Below, piece after piece: positions 24,965-32,911 of a DNA stretch of 43,633 nucleotides. Every line of letters starts with the position of its first letter. Position 1 is the stretch's first letter. The notes below the pieces were generated by a model. It ran no database searches. It had not been told where the DNA came from and was given only the letters and a program-made list of their open reading frames with translations. Position numbers and translations under genes: made by a program. This DNA comes from Phycisphaerae bacterium (GTDB lineage Bacteria; Planctomycetota; Phycisphaerae; Sedimentisphaerales; Anaerohalosphaeraceae): positions 1 to 43,633 of the forward strand of contig JAGPMT010000025.1 of NCBI GenBank assembly GCA_018052735.1, written 5' to 3'.

Positions 24965-25195
24965 ATGAAGAAGATACAAATATTAGGCACGGGCTGTCCA
25001 AAATGCAAAAAGCTTTCGGAAAATGCGGAAGCGGCGGCCAAAGAAATGGGGATTGAATATACGCTCGAAAAAATTACCCAGATTAATGACATGATGAAGA
25101 TGGGGGTTATGGTAACTCCTGCGCTGGCTGTGGATGGGGTTGTTAAAACGGCCGGCAAAGTGTTGACTGTTGAGGAAATAAAAAAGCTTCTTTAA
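24965..25195 (+). CDS. Mini-thioredoxin (redox-active disulfide protein)
   Basis: 76 residues, much shorter than a normal thioredoxin. Motif GTGCPKCKK with CxxC at 11 and 14, and the cis-Pro loop VMVTPALAVDG. This is the thioredoxin_3 / MtThio-like type. It is cytoplasmic and could reduce the permease-associated proteins or carry a metal(loid) between thiols. 12 bases after trmO, 28 before the DGC gene. Confidence 0.92.
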   Translation: MKKIQILGTGCPKCKKLSENAEAAAKEMGIEYTLEKITQINDMMKMGVMVTPALAVDGVVKTAGKVLTVEEIKKLL

Positions 25196-25223
25196 CAAAG
25201 CAAAACATTGAAAGGATACAAAA

Positions 25224-25598
25224 ATGGCGGATCGAGAAAGCTGTCTGTGTTCGGGCGGACCCAAACTGATTTTTGCTTGTTCCGGGGCAGCGGATGTAGG
25301 TGCAATAGCCGACCAAGCGGCTCGAAAAATGTCAAAAGACGGCATCGGCAAAATGTTTTGTCTGGCCGGCATAGGCGGGCGCATTGACGGCATTATGAAA
25401 ACAACCGAAGCCGCCTCCATGATTTTGGCTATAGACGGCTGCCCGCTGAACTGTGTTAAGGCCTGTCTTGAGAAGGCCGGTTTTACCGCATTCAAGCATC
25501 TTCAGCTTGCGGATTTGGGGCTGGAAAAAGGCAAGAGCCCGGTTACAGAAGAAGCCGTCAGCCGGGTTGCCGACAAAGCCAAGCTGATGCTGGCATAG
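25224..25598 (+). CDS. DGC-domain putative zinc-binding protein
   Basis: 124 residues. The diagnostic string is AIDGCPLNCVKACLEKAGF, with Cys at 73, 77 and 81; further cysteines are at 7, 9, 19 and 46 (MFCLAGIGG). The family (PF08859 type) is described as putative metal binding and often stands next to ArsP-type permeases and thioredoxins. A role in sensing, trapping or handing over a soft metal is inferred from context. Confidence 0.85.
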   Translation: MADRESCLCSGGPKLIFACSGAADVGAIADQAARKMSKDGIGKMFCLAGIGGRIDGIMKTTEAASMILAIDGCPLNCVKACLEKAGFTAFKHLQLADLGLEKGKSPVTEEAVSRVADKAKLMLA

Positions 25599-25613
25599 CA
25601 CAACGGCGGCTTT

Positions 25614-27092
25614 ATGGAACCTCTGCCAATTGACAAGACAGTTCAATGTCCCTGTGACAGCGGCGGGGCGCATCCCTTTTTGCTTCTGGTAATCTTTGCA
25701 GGAGCATGGTTGTTGTTTTACTGCATAAAAATGCTGATTAGGTCCAAGGGAGTATTGCCGATGAATAAAATGCATAAAATAATGATTGTAATGGCGCTGG
25801 CGGTTCTGGTTGGGGTTGTCATTGTCATGAAACAGCAGGAGCCCCAAAGCCCTGCTTTGCAGAATACCTCGACACAGCAAGCTCAAACAGCCGTATCTGA
25901 ATTACCGGTAGAAAACAAGGCTGCTTCTCCGATGCCGGCAGCAAAGCCCGGTACGCTGCCGATGCTGCTGGATTTGGGGGCTGACAAGTGCGTTCCCTGC
26001 AAGATGATGGCGCCGATTCTGGAGGCATTGAAAAAGGAATATGAGGGCAAACTCCATGTGGTATTTATCGATGTGTGGGACAATCCCAATGAGGCCTCAC
26101 GATACGGCATTCGACTGATTCCTACGCAGATTTTCTATGATGCCGGCGGGCGGGAGCTGTTTCGACACGAGGGGTTTATCTCTAAAGAAGATATTCTGAC
26201 CAAGTGGAAAGAGCTGGGCGTGAATTTGGCAGATGCCGGGGGTATGCCGCCGGCATTTGAGCGGCTTGTGCCGGCCCGGGCGGATACGCGGCCCAAAGAA
26301 CAGATTTGCTATATGTGTGACGGGGATATTTCACCCCAAACGCTGGTGACGGTTAAAACTGACAAGGGCGATGTGCGGCTATGCGGGCTGCACTGCTATT
26401 TTATTATGTACTCCTGCTTAATGGAAGACAAGACGGATTTTGAAAACAAAGTGACGGTTTCGGATTTTGAATCCGGCAGGCCGGTGCCGCTGACCGAAGC
26501 CGTCTTTCTGGCAGGAACCGATGCCAAAGGCCGTCCGATGCTGCGGGCTTATGCAAATGCTGATGCGGCCAATCAGGCCCGCCAGACCGACGGGGGCAAT
26601 GTGATTGGTTTGCAGGCGCTTCGGCAGAATGAACTGTCCTGCCGATGCGGATTCTGCGACCGTGCGTGCTATCCGCAGGACGCCGCCGAGGTGATTGTTG
26701 AAGGCGGACTGCGCACGTGGGGCTGCTGCTCGCATTGTGCGCTGGGGGTAGCTGCCCGAACGGGCAAGGATATTGAAATTCACGAAAAAGACAGACTGAC
26801 TGGTGAGCCGATTATTGTCAAAACGCTCAACGGCAGCATCCTGTCGCTGGATCCGCCTACAGCAGTGGCGTGGTTCGGGCAGCGTCAGAAACCCGACGGA
26901 TCCTGGACCTCTGCCGGCTGCTTTCATCAGGGATTTTTTGTCAATCCGGATAATCTGATAAAATGGGTCGAACAGAATCCCTATGAAACCGGCAGACTTA
27001 TCAGCATTCATCAGGCGCTGGCCGATAAGATGAAGCTGTCGCCGGAACAGATACAGAAGGCCTGCAAAATCGGTGAATGTACGCCGAAATAG
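25614..27092 (+). CDS. Membrane-anchored thioredoxin with C-terminal multi-cysteine domain
   Basis: 492 residues. Hydrophobic segments lie at 20-42 and 55-72. The thioredoxin fold at about 112-215 has CVPC (126-129) and the cis-Pro in RLIPTQIF (Pro170). Behind it is a region of about 275 residues with paired cysteines: CYMC (232-235), CGLHC (257-261), CRCGFCDRAC (343-352), CCSHC (371-375), then Cys436, 484 and 489. I do not recognise this part; it looks like a metal-binding or disulfide-exchange domain on the outer face. Two starts are possible: ATG at 25614, filling the gap after the DGC gene, or ATG at 25761, which has AAGGGAG 8 bases before it and leaves one membrane anchor. CcdA follows directly, suggesting electron supply from the cytoplasm. 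Confidence 0.8.
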   Translation: MEPLPIDKTVQCPCDSGGAHPFLLLVIFAGAWLLFYCIKMLIRSKGVLPMNKMHKIMIVMALAVLVGVVIVMKQQEPQSPALQNTSTQQAQTAVSELPVENKAASPMPAAKPGTLPMLLDLGADKCVPCKMMAPILEALKKEYEGKLHVVFIDVWDNPNEASRYGIRLIPTQIFYDAGGRELFRHEGFISKEDILTKWKELGVNLADAGGMPPAFERLVPARADTRPKEQICYMCDGDISPQTLVTVKTDKGDVRLCGLHCYFIMYSCLMEDKTDFENKVTVSDFESGRPVPLTEAVFLAGTDAKGRPMLRAYANADAANQARQTDGGNVIGLQALRQNELSCRCGFCDRACYPQDAAEVIVEGGLRTWGCCSHCALGVAARTGKDIEIHEKDRLTGEPIIVKTLNGSILSLDPPTAVAWFGQRQKPDGSWTSAGCFHQGFFVNPDNLIKWVEQNPYETGRLISIHQALADKMKLSPEQIQKACKIGECTPK

Positions 27093-27129
27093 CGGCCGGC
27101 ACAGTAAATCTGCAGGAGAATCCGTATTC

Positions 27130-27825
27130 ATGCAGGACTTGTTTACACAACTGACTCGTGCAGTCGAGGGCGCATGGTTTATTGCGGTGCCTGCCTCTTT
27201 GATCTGGGGGATTTTAAGTATTCTACTCAGTCCGTGCCATCTGGCCAGCATTCCGCTGATTGTCGGCTTTATTGATGGACAGGGTAGAATTTCTGCCAAA
27301 CGGGCGTTTTGGATATCGACTGTTTTTGCTGTGGGGATTCTTATCACAATTGGTGCCATCGGAGCCATTACGGCCGCCTTGGGCAGAATGATGGGCGATG
27401 TGGGCAGATACGGTAATTATTTTGTGGCGCTGCTATTTTTTGCAGTCGGGCTGCATCTGCTGGATGTTATCCCGATGCCGGGGTCCGGGCCGGGGCAGAT
27501 TGGGATAAAGCGTAAAGGAATGCTGGCTGCATTTATTTTAGGGCTGGTGTTCGGCATTGCGTTGGGCCCCTGCACCTTTGCTTATATGGCGCCCATGCTG
27601 GGGGTCACATTCAAGCTGGCAATGACCAATTTCTCATACGGTGTTGTTCTCTTGCTGGCCTACGGCATTGGCCATTGTTCCGTTATTGTCTTTGCGGGTA
27701 CATTTACTGAGGTTGTACAGCGGTATATGAACTGGAATGAGAAATCAAAAGGCGCTGATAATCTTAAAAAAATATGCGGTCTGCTGGTGCTGCTGGGCGG
27801 GGTGTGGCTGATTTATACGGCTTAA
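27130..27825 (+). CDS. ccdA: CcdA/DsbD-like transmembrane thiol reductant transporter
   Basis: 231 residues with six membrane segments. Redox cysteines occur in ILLSPCHLASIPLIVG in the first segment and ALGPCTFAYMAPMLGV in the fourth, the CcdA pattern. It should move electrons from cytoplasmic thioredoxin to the outer thioredoxin domain encoded just upstream. GCAGGAGA lies about 10 bases before the ATG at 27130; an in-frame ATG at 27073 overlaps the previous gene and adds a polar tail, so it is not chosen. Last gene of the ArsR-led operon. No cytochrome c maturation genes are present, so a role in that pathway is less likely here. Confidence 0.9.
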   Translation: MQDLFTQLTRAVEGAWFIAVPASLIWGILSILLSPCHLASIPLIVGFIDGQGRISAKRAFWISTVFAVGILITIGAIGAITAALGRMMGDVGRYGNYFVALLFFAVGLHLLDVIPMPGSGPGQIGIKRKGMLAAFILGLVFGIALGPCTFAYMAPMLGVTFKLAMTNFSYGVVLLLAYGIGHCSVIVFAGTFTEVVQRYMNWNEKSKGADNLKKICGLLVLLGGVWLIYTA

Positions 27826-27857
27826 ACGGGGCTTGGCAAAAAGGGAGGATAATTTAA

Positions 27858-27885
27858 TTGATTTTTGCCGATTGATATATAAAAT
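27858..27885 (+). promoter_or_regulatory. Promoter of the fluoride-responsive operon
   Basis: -35 TTGATT (27858-27863) and -10 TAAAAT (27880-27885), 16-base spacer. The expected start near 27892 falls just before the riboswitch aptamer. Confidence 0.6.
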
Positions 27886-27892
27886 AGTATTC

Positions 27893-27945
27893 AGACGGGG
27901 ATGGAGTTCCCCCTATAACCGCTTCAAAAAGCTGATAACTCCTGC
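27893..27945 (+). ncRNA. Fluoride riboswitch (crcB motif)
   Basis: Three conserved pieces of the crcB RNA are present in order: GGGGATGGAGTTCCCC (27897-27912), AACCGCT (27917-27923) and AGCTGATAACTCCT (27930-27943). They match the GATGG-GTTC hairpin, AACCGC pseudoknot strand and CTGAT-CTCCT strand of the fluoride aptamer. The last ACTCCT is shared with a terminator stem, so fluoride binding should prevent termination and turn on crcB. Confidence 0.93.
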
Positions 27946-27968
27946 AGGAACTGCTGCGGGAGTTTTTT
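27938..27968 (+). terminator. Intrinsic terminator of the fluoride riboswitch
   Basis: ACTCC (27938-27942) pairs with GGAGT (27959-27963), with an inner TGCAG/CTGC pairing, followed by a T run at 27963-27968. The left arm overlaps the 3' end of the aptamer, giving a classic transcription on-switch. Confidence 0.85.
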
Positions 27969-28035
27969 ATTGACTCACAACGCCCCGCAGGAAACAATAA
28001 CACGAACAGTATTACCCAAATGCCGGAGATTAAGG

Positions 28036-28413
28036 ATGTTGCAGAAATTGATATGGCTGGGTCTTGCCGGGGCAGCCGGAACATTGACACGCTATTGGCT
28101 GTCAGGGCTGGTCCAAAAAAATGTTTCGGTTGATTTTCCAATCGGAACAATGACGGTAAACATTGTTGGCTGTCTGCTGTTTGGTCTGCTGTGGGCTTTT
28201 ATCGAGAGCCGGCTGTCTATCAGCGGCCAAATGCGCACAATTATTTTTCTGGGATTTTTCGGGGCCTTTACTACATTTTCATCATTTGCTTTTGAAACCA
28301 GTCAGCTGTTGGATGAATCGCAATGGCTGTGGGCAGCGGGCAATATCCTGCTGCAGAACATTCTGTGCCTTGCCGGTATGATTACCGGCTTGACGGTTGG
28401 CAGGTGGATTTAA
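28036..28413 (+). CDS. crcB: Fluoride exporter CrcB/Fluc
   Basis: 125 residues, four membrane segments. Family strings: GLAGAAGTLTRYWLSG, FPIGTMTVNIVGCLLFG and GFFGAFTTFSSFAFE; the TTFS track phenylalanines line the fluoride pore. It works as a dual-topology dimeric F- channel. GGAG lies 7 bases before the ATG at 28036, which is preferred to upstream in-frame codons inside the riboswitch. Controlled by the fluoride riboswitch immediately upstream. Confidence 0.96.
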   Translation: MLQKLIWLGLAGAAGTLTRYWLSGLVQKNVSVDFPIGTMTVNIVGCLLFGLLWAFIESRLSISGQMRTIIFLGFFGAFTTFSSFAFETSQLLDESQWLWAAGNILLQNILCLAGMITGLTVGRWI

Positions 28414-28433
28414 TCTTAAAAAGGAGACCGGTT

Positions 28434-28778
28434 ATGCAATTGCCCTCGGAAGCACAACTGCTGCGAATCTTTATCGGAGAAGCGGACCGTTTCGGCGGGA
28501 AACCGCTGTATGAAGCGATTGTTCATCTGGCCCGCCAGAAGGGCATGGCCGGGGCTACAGTAGTAAGAGGGCTGATGGGTTTCGGTGCGCACAGCCGTAT
28601 GCACACAGCCAAAATTCTTCGCCTCTCGGAAGACCTGCCGATAGTTATTGAGATTGTCGATAAGCCCGAACGGATTAAAGATCTTCTTGCCGAACTGGAT
28701 GGGATGATAAAAGAGGGACTGGTGACGCTGGAAAAAGTGACCGTATTTGCCTACCGCTGCGAAAATGGGAATCGATAA
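28434..28778 (+). CDS. DUF190 family protein, fluoride-operon partner
   Basis: 114 residues. The pattern LLRIFIGEADRFGGKPLYEA, ARQKGMAGATVVRGLMGFG and LSEDLPIVIEIVDKPERI is DUF190, a PII-like (GlnB-fold) small cytoplasmic protein almost always found next to crcB. AGGAG lies 8 bases before the ATG, 20 bases after crcB. Its biochemical role is not established; a regulatory subunit for the channel is plausible. Confidence 0.93.
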   Translation: MQLPSEAQLLRIFIGEADRFGGKPLYEAIVHLARQKGMAGATVVRGLMGFGAHSRMHTAKILRLSEDLPIVIEIVDKPERIKDLLAELDGMIKEGLVTLEKVTVFAYRCENGNR

Positions 28779-28824
28779 GTTTATTTAGCGGTGACTTTTT
28801 AAATTATGGAATAGACAGGACAGT

Positions 28825-29001
28825 ATGGTACTGCGCAAATTACGAATTAGATTACTGCGATTGGCGTTCCTTCCGATTGTTTTTGTGGCAGTTTTTGTAA
28901 GACCCAAATAGTCTCTGGATTCATTTACCGCTTTTTTTGTTTCTGAGATATCTGTTCTGGATCAGCATGGAATTATACTGGTGCTGTGGCATTTTCCATA
29001 G
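28825..29001 (+). pseudogene. Small decayed ORF with in-frame TAG, possibly a methyltransferase remnant
   Basis: ATG at 28825 preceded by AGGA (5-base spacing) opens 28 codons: basic N-terminus MVLRKLRIRLLRLAF, then a hydrophobic run LPIVFVAVFVRPK and a TAG at 28909-28911. The same frame then reads on as SLDSFTAFFVSEISVLDQHG and further hydrophobic residues to a TAG at 28999-29001. The join around FVRP[stop]SLDSF resembles the start of isoprenylcysteine/phospholipid methyltransferase-like membrane proteins where the stop would replace Trp. It could instead be a genuine 28-residue small membrane protein. The rest of 28779-29042 shows no other gene and no convincing terminator. Confidence 0.35.
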
Positions 29002-29042
29002 AGATTATTTTGTCGCCGATTGAACAGAAGGGACAGTTCTTT

Positions 29043-30215
29043 ATGAACAATCATGCCCATAGACGGGCGATGGGGTTTGTGCTGCTGCTGGGTGTTGTCT
29101 CGCTGTTTGCGGATATGACGTATGAGGCAGCGCGGTCCCTTTCGGGGCCGTATCTGGCGATTCTGGGGGCCAGCGGGGCGATTGTCGGCTTTACGGCAGG
29201 CGCGGGTGAACTGCTCGGCTACGGTCTGCGGTTTTTTTCGGGCCTTTTGAGCGATAAGACGCAGCGTTATTGGCTGATGACCATTGCCGGCTATGCGGTG
29301 AACCTCTTAGCCGTCCCCTTGCTGGCGCTGGCTGGTCACTGGGGCTGGGCTGTCGGTCTGATAATGGCCGAACGGTTCGGCAAGGCGCTTCGCACGCCCG
29401 CACGGGATACAATGCTGTCCTGCGCCACATCGGTGGTGGGGCGCGGGTGGGGTTTTGCTGTGCATGAGGCGATGGACCAGATCGGGGCGATGGCCGGTCC
29501 GCTGATTGTCATGATTGTGCTGGCCGTCAACGGCTCTTACCGGTTCGCGTTTGCCGTTCTGGCGATTCCGGCTGTTCTGGCGCTGAGTGTGCTGATTGCA
29601 GCGCGCGTTATGTTTCCGCATCCGCATAAACTGGAAGAGGAAATTCCGCAGCAGGGGGACGGAAAATTTCCAGCGGTTTTCTGGCTCTATCTGGCGGCCG
29701 TTGGTTTTGTGGCGGCAGGTTTTGCCGATTACCCGCTGATTGCCTTTCACATCAAATCGCATGCGCTGCTGGCGGACAAATGGATTCCGCTGCTGTATGC
29801 CTGTGCGATGGGTATTGATGCGCTGGCCGCTTTAGGCTTTGGACGCTGGTATGATAAAAACGGCGTTCTGGCACTGGCCGGAGCCGTGATTATTTCATCG
29901 ATTTTTGCTCTGTTTGCTTTTTCGTTTAGACCTGCCGCAGTCATTGCGGGCATTCTGTTATGGGGCATCGGCATGGGCGCGCAGGAATCTATTATCCGGG
30001 CAGCTGTGGCGGATATGGTGCCCAGACACCGCCGCGGCACAGGATTCGGGCTGTTCAACAGTTGCTTCGGGATTGCCTGGTTTGCCGGCAGCTTTCTGAT
30101 GGGCATTCTCTATGATGTTTCGCTGCCCGCCCTGATTGGATTTTCGATTGCGGCACAACTGGCTTCTCTGCCGCTTCTTCTGGCTGTCCAAAAACGCCTC
30201 AGCCCGTCGAAGTAA
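29043..30215 (+). CDS. MFS transporter in metal(loid) resistance cluster
   Basis: 390 residues, about 11 or 12 membrane segments. N-terminal half: SLFADMTYEAARSLSGPYLA, GFTAGAGELLGYGLRFFSG, LSDKTQRYWLM; later ERFGKALRTPARDTMLS and GIGMGAQESIIRAAVADMVP. This is an uncharacterised MFS branch common in bacteria and archaea. AAGGGA stands 5 to 10 bases before the ATG at 29043. It ends 1 base from the stop of acr3 on the other strand. Its position next to arsenic and fluoride genes suggests efflux of a toxic ion or conjugate, but nothing in the sequence names the substrate. Confidence 0.85.
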   Translation: MNNHAHRRAMGFVLLLGVVSLFADMTYEAARSLSGPYLAILGASGAIVGFTAGAGELLGYGLRFFSGLLSDKTQRYWLMTIAGYAVNLLAVPLLALAGHWGWAVGLIMAERFGKALRTPARDTMLSCATSVVGRGWGFAVHEAMDQIGAMAGPLIVMIVLAVNGSYRFAFAVLAIPAVLALSVLIAARVMFPHPHKLEEEIPQQGDGKFPAVFWLYLAAVGFVAAGFADYPLIAFHIKSHALLADKWIPLLYACAMGIDALAALGFGRWYDKNGVLALAGAVIISSIFALFAFSFRPAAVIAGILLWGIGMGAQESIIRAAVADMVPRHRRGTGFGLFNSCFGIAWFAGSFLMGILYDVSLPALIGFSIAAQLASLPLLLAVQKRLSPSK

Positions 30216-30216
30216 G

Positions 30217-31401
30217 CTATGGCCTTACGGAGCGGCTAAACCAGTTCTGTGTGCGGAGGCAGATTTTAACCAGCATCAGCATCACGGGCACTTCAATCAA
30301 GACGCCGACGACGGTTGCCAAAGCCGCTCCCGATTGAAGGCCGAACAGCATCGTGGCTGTAGCAATTGCGACCTCAAAATGGTTGGATGCCCCAATCATG
30401 GCCGAGGGAGCGGCATCCGGATAAGACAGGTTCAGCATTTTGGACAATCCATACCCAATTGCAAAAATCAGACAGGTCTGAATAAACAATGGAATTGCAA
30501 TCCACAGAATGGTCAGAGGATTATTCAAAATTGTTTGGCCTTTGAAGGAGAACAGCAGCACCAGCGTCAGCAGCAGGGCAAGAATAGTAATCGGCGTCAG
30601 GATGTGCAGAAATTTCTGCTCAAACCAATCAGCCCCTTTATGAGCAAGGATCCATTTTCGGGAAATAAAACCGGCCGCAAGGGGCAGCGCGACATAAATG
30701 GCGATGGACAATAATAAGGCCTGCCACGGCACCGGCAGTTTGCCGACCCCCAGAAGAAAACCCCCCAGCGGCCCATAAAGAAGCAGCATTGTCAATGAAT
30801 TAATGGCCACCATTACCAGCGTATGCCCGTCATTGCCTTTGGCCAGATACCCCCAGACCAGCACCATTGCCGTACACGGTGCGATGCCAAGCAGGATGCA
30901 GCCGGCTAAATAACTTCTCCAAAGCGGAACTTGCAGCATTTTGACGCCGTTTTTCAGTACGATTGTGCCGACGCCGTATTCTGCGCCTACCGGCAGATCC
31001 AGCCCCAACGGCATCTTGACCCAATCGACAGCATTCGGGCCGATAAACTGATAAAACAAAGTACCGAGGAAAAACAACGCTATCGCATACATGGTAAAGG
31101 GTTTGATTGCCCAGTTGATAAACAGCGTCAGTCCTACCGGCTTGATGCTTTTGCCGGCTTTAAGGACTTCGGCAAAGTCAATCTTGACCATGATCGGATA
31201 CATCATCAAAAACAGACAGGCCGCTATGGGAATGGAGACTACAGGTGCCCCATTGACATAGATGGCCATGCCATCCAGAGATGCGGCCAAGCCCGGTGCC
31301 AGCTTGCCCATCACAATACCTCCCAGAATGCACAAAATAATCCAGACGGTAAGATACTTTTCAAATATGTTCAGCCCTTTTGCTGCTTGCGGATTAGACA
31401 T
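30217..31401 (-). CDS. acr3: Arsenite efflux transporter Acr3
   Basis: 394 residues, ten membrane segments. The conserved Cys176 in [12 protein letters not shown] and Glu343 in [11 protein letters not shown] are present; their spacing of 167 residues equals that of the functional Cys/Glu pair known in bacterial Acr3. [11 protein letters not shown] and [11 protein letters not shown] are typical N-terminal strings. An extra loop (about 120-150, [20 protein letters not shown]) is longer than in short members. It exports As(III) driven by the membrane potential or proton gradient. Last gene of the minus-strand arsenic operon, 2 bases after arsM. Confidence 0.96.
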   Translation of the reverse strand: MSNPQAAKGLNIFEKYLTVWIILCILGGIVMGKLAPGLAASLDGMAIYVNGAPVVSIPIAACLFLMMYPIMVKIDFAEVLKAGKSIKPVGLTLFINWAIKPFTMYAIALFFLGTLFYQFIGPNAVDWVKMPLGLDLPVGAEYGVGTIVLKNGVKMLQVPLWRSYLAGCILLGIAPCTAMVLVWGYLAKGNDGHTLVMVAINSLTMLLLYGPLGGFLLGVGKLPVPWQALLLSIAIYVALPLAAGFISRKWILAHKGADWFEQKFLHILTPITILALLLTLVLLFSFKGQTILNNPLTILWIAIPLFIQTCLIFAIGYGLSKMLNLSYPDAAPSAMIGASNHFEVAIATATMLFGLQSGAALATVVGVLIEVPVMLMLVKICLRTQNWFSRSVRP

Positions 31402-31403
31402 TG

Positions 31404-32450
31404 CTACTCCTTGTTATGGTGCGGTATCTCTTTTTCCAGCAGTTCATCCATTTGCCTTGCGGCTCCTGTCCGGACCATTTTGCCGATATGAACGGCCTGC
31501 TGTATTTCTGTATGCCCAAGGCCCATCTGCTGTGCTTTGTTCGTGTGGAATATGACACACGGATGACAGTTGCACGCCACTGATGCGCCGAGGGCAATCA
31601 GTTCCTTGGTGGCGCTGCTGACAGTTGCCGAATGGTCCTTATACGCGATAAAATCTGCGCTGACAATGTAATCGCTGAGTTTCTTATCTGCCGGCAGATG
31701 TTGGCGAATCGACTGATACAAAGAATCATTGCAGCTGGCCATCCTATCCATGTTAGATGGTTTTACAGCAACCTGCGGATGAACCAGACCCGCCGCAGCA
31801 ATCATCGTCTGCGTCTGCTCGATCAGAACTGCTCCCGCCACACAGCCGATAAGGGCAGCGATTGACTCCTGAACCTTTTGAGGCAACGGATTGGTCAGTG
31901 CCAAATCGGAGATGCAGGCCTTGCCGCCGGGTTTCAAAACACGGGCAATTTCCTTCCAGACCTGCTGCTTGTCCGGTGAGAGATTAACGACGCAGTTGGA
32001 AATAACCACATCGACCGAGGCATCCGCTGCCGGCAGATGCTCAATTTCCCCCAGACGAAATTCCACATTGGATAGCCCCGTCTTTTCTGCAAAGGCTTCA
32101 ATGCCCGCCCTCGCTTTGCTGACCATCTCGGCAGTCATGTCGACGCCGATAACATAGCCTGTCGGACCGACTTTGCTGGCGGCGATAAACACATCCAGTC
32201 CGCCGCCGCTGCCCAAATCCAAGACAACCTGACCGGGCTTAAGGTCGGCGATAGCCGTCGGATTGCCGCAGGAAAGCCCCATATTAGCGCCCTGCGGCAC
32301 TATGTCCAATTCCTCCCGGCGATAGCCGATGCCCTCAGCCAGCTTGTTCGGCTCTGCTGAACCGCAGCAGCAGCCCGATTGACCTCGGGCAATATCGGCA
32401 TACCCCAGACGCACTGCATCTCTGATTTTATTATTTCCCTTGCCAGTCAT
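31404..32450 (-). CDS. arsM: Arsenite S-adenosylmethyltransferase ArsM with C-terminal AhpD/CMD-like domain
   Basis: 348 residues. SAM motif [10 protein letters not shown] (77-86) and the three As(III)-binding cysteines Cys61 (MGLSCGNP), Cys153 (ISNCVVNL) and Cys203 (LIGCVAGA). An N-terminal CCCG (27-30) could be an extra binding site. Residues about 278-340 form a second domain of the carboxymuconolactone decarboxylase/AhpD kind with Cys295-x2-Cys298-x3-His302, the AhpD redox motif. ArsM methylates As(III) and needs thiol reduction of its cysteines; a fused disulfide-reducing domain would fit that need, though this is inference. 14 bases after arsC, 2 before acr3. Confidence 0.95.
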   Translation of the reverse strand: MTGKGNNKIRDAVRLGYADIARGQSGCCCGSAEPNKLAEGIGYRREELDIVPQGANMGLSCGNPTAIADLKPGQVVLDLGSGGGLDVFIAASKVGPTGYVIGVDMTAEMVSKARAGIEAFAEKTGLSNVEFRLGEIEHLPAADASVDVVISNCVVNLSPDKQQVWKEIARVLKPGGKACISDLALTNPLPQKVQESIAALIGCVAGAVLIEQTQTMIAAAGLVHPQVAVKPSNMDRMASCNDSLYQSIRQHLPADKKLSDYIVSADFIAYKDHSATVSSATKELIALGASVACNCHPCVIFHTNKAQQMGLGHTEIQQAVHIGKMVRTGAARQMDELLEKEIPHHNKE

Positions 32451-32464
32451 AAAAACTCCCTATT

Positions 32465-32911
32465 CTAATCCGTTTTGTCTGGATAGTTGTGCATTGTCAG
32501 CCAATTCTGAACGCGCTGCTTAACTGCATCGCGCGTCTGGCGAAAGGCGTCCACTACCTCTTCCTTTGGACCGGTTTTCTTTGCCGGGTCTGCCAAAGGC
32601 CACCGTTCGGTATGCAGTGCCAAAGGCATCAGCTGGGGGCATTCCGCCTCCCCCTCCTGACAAACGATAATAACCCAATCCAGCAGTTCTTTACCCAGAT
32701 ACAAGTCGATGCTTTTGGCAGTCTGACCGGCAATATCAATGCCGTCTTCCTGCATGACAAGATAAACCAGCGGATGAATCATCTGGGGATAAAGGCCGGC
32801 GCTGATGGCCTCAAATTGATCCGGCGCCAGTTTCTTCAAATAGGCCTCGGCCATCTGGCTGCGGCAGGAATTGTGCTTGCAAAAAAATAACACGCGCTGT
32901 TTTAGTTTCAT
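32465..32911 (-). CDS. arsC: Arsenate reductase ArsC, thioredoxin-coupled (LMW phosphatase type)
   Basis: 148 residues. The P-loop is CKHNSCRSQMAE with nucleophile Cys11 and Arg17; the resolving pair is Cys84 and Cys91 (IIVCQEGEAECP), 7 apart as in the Bacillus/Staphylococcus enzyme. The usual CTGNSCRS loop is changed to CKHNSCRS. It reduces arsenate to arsenite with electrons from thioredoxin. Start overlaps the stop of the ArsR-ArsC fusion by 4 bases (ATGA), so translation is coupled. It is the second ArsC-like domain in this operon. Confidence 0.92.
   Translation of the reverse strand: MKLKQRVLFFCKHNSCRSQMAEAYLKKLAPDQFEAISAGLYPQMIHPLVYLVMQEDGIDIAGQTAKSIDLYLGKELLDWVIIVCQEGEAECPQLMPLALHTERWPLADPAKKTGPKEEVVDAFRQTRDAVKQRVQNWLTMHNYPDKTD

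Noticed and set aside
26418-27368. 316-codon minus-strand frame opposite the thioredoxin and CcdA genes
   Set aside because: It overlaps two well-supported genes in full and shows no domain or start signal.
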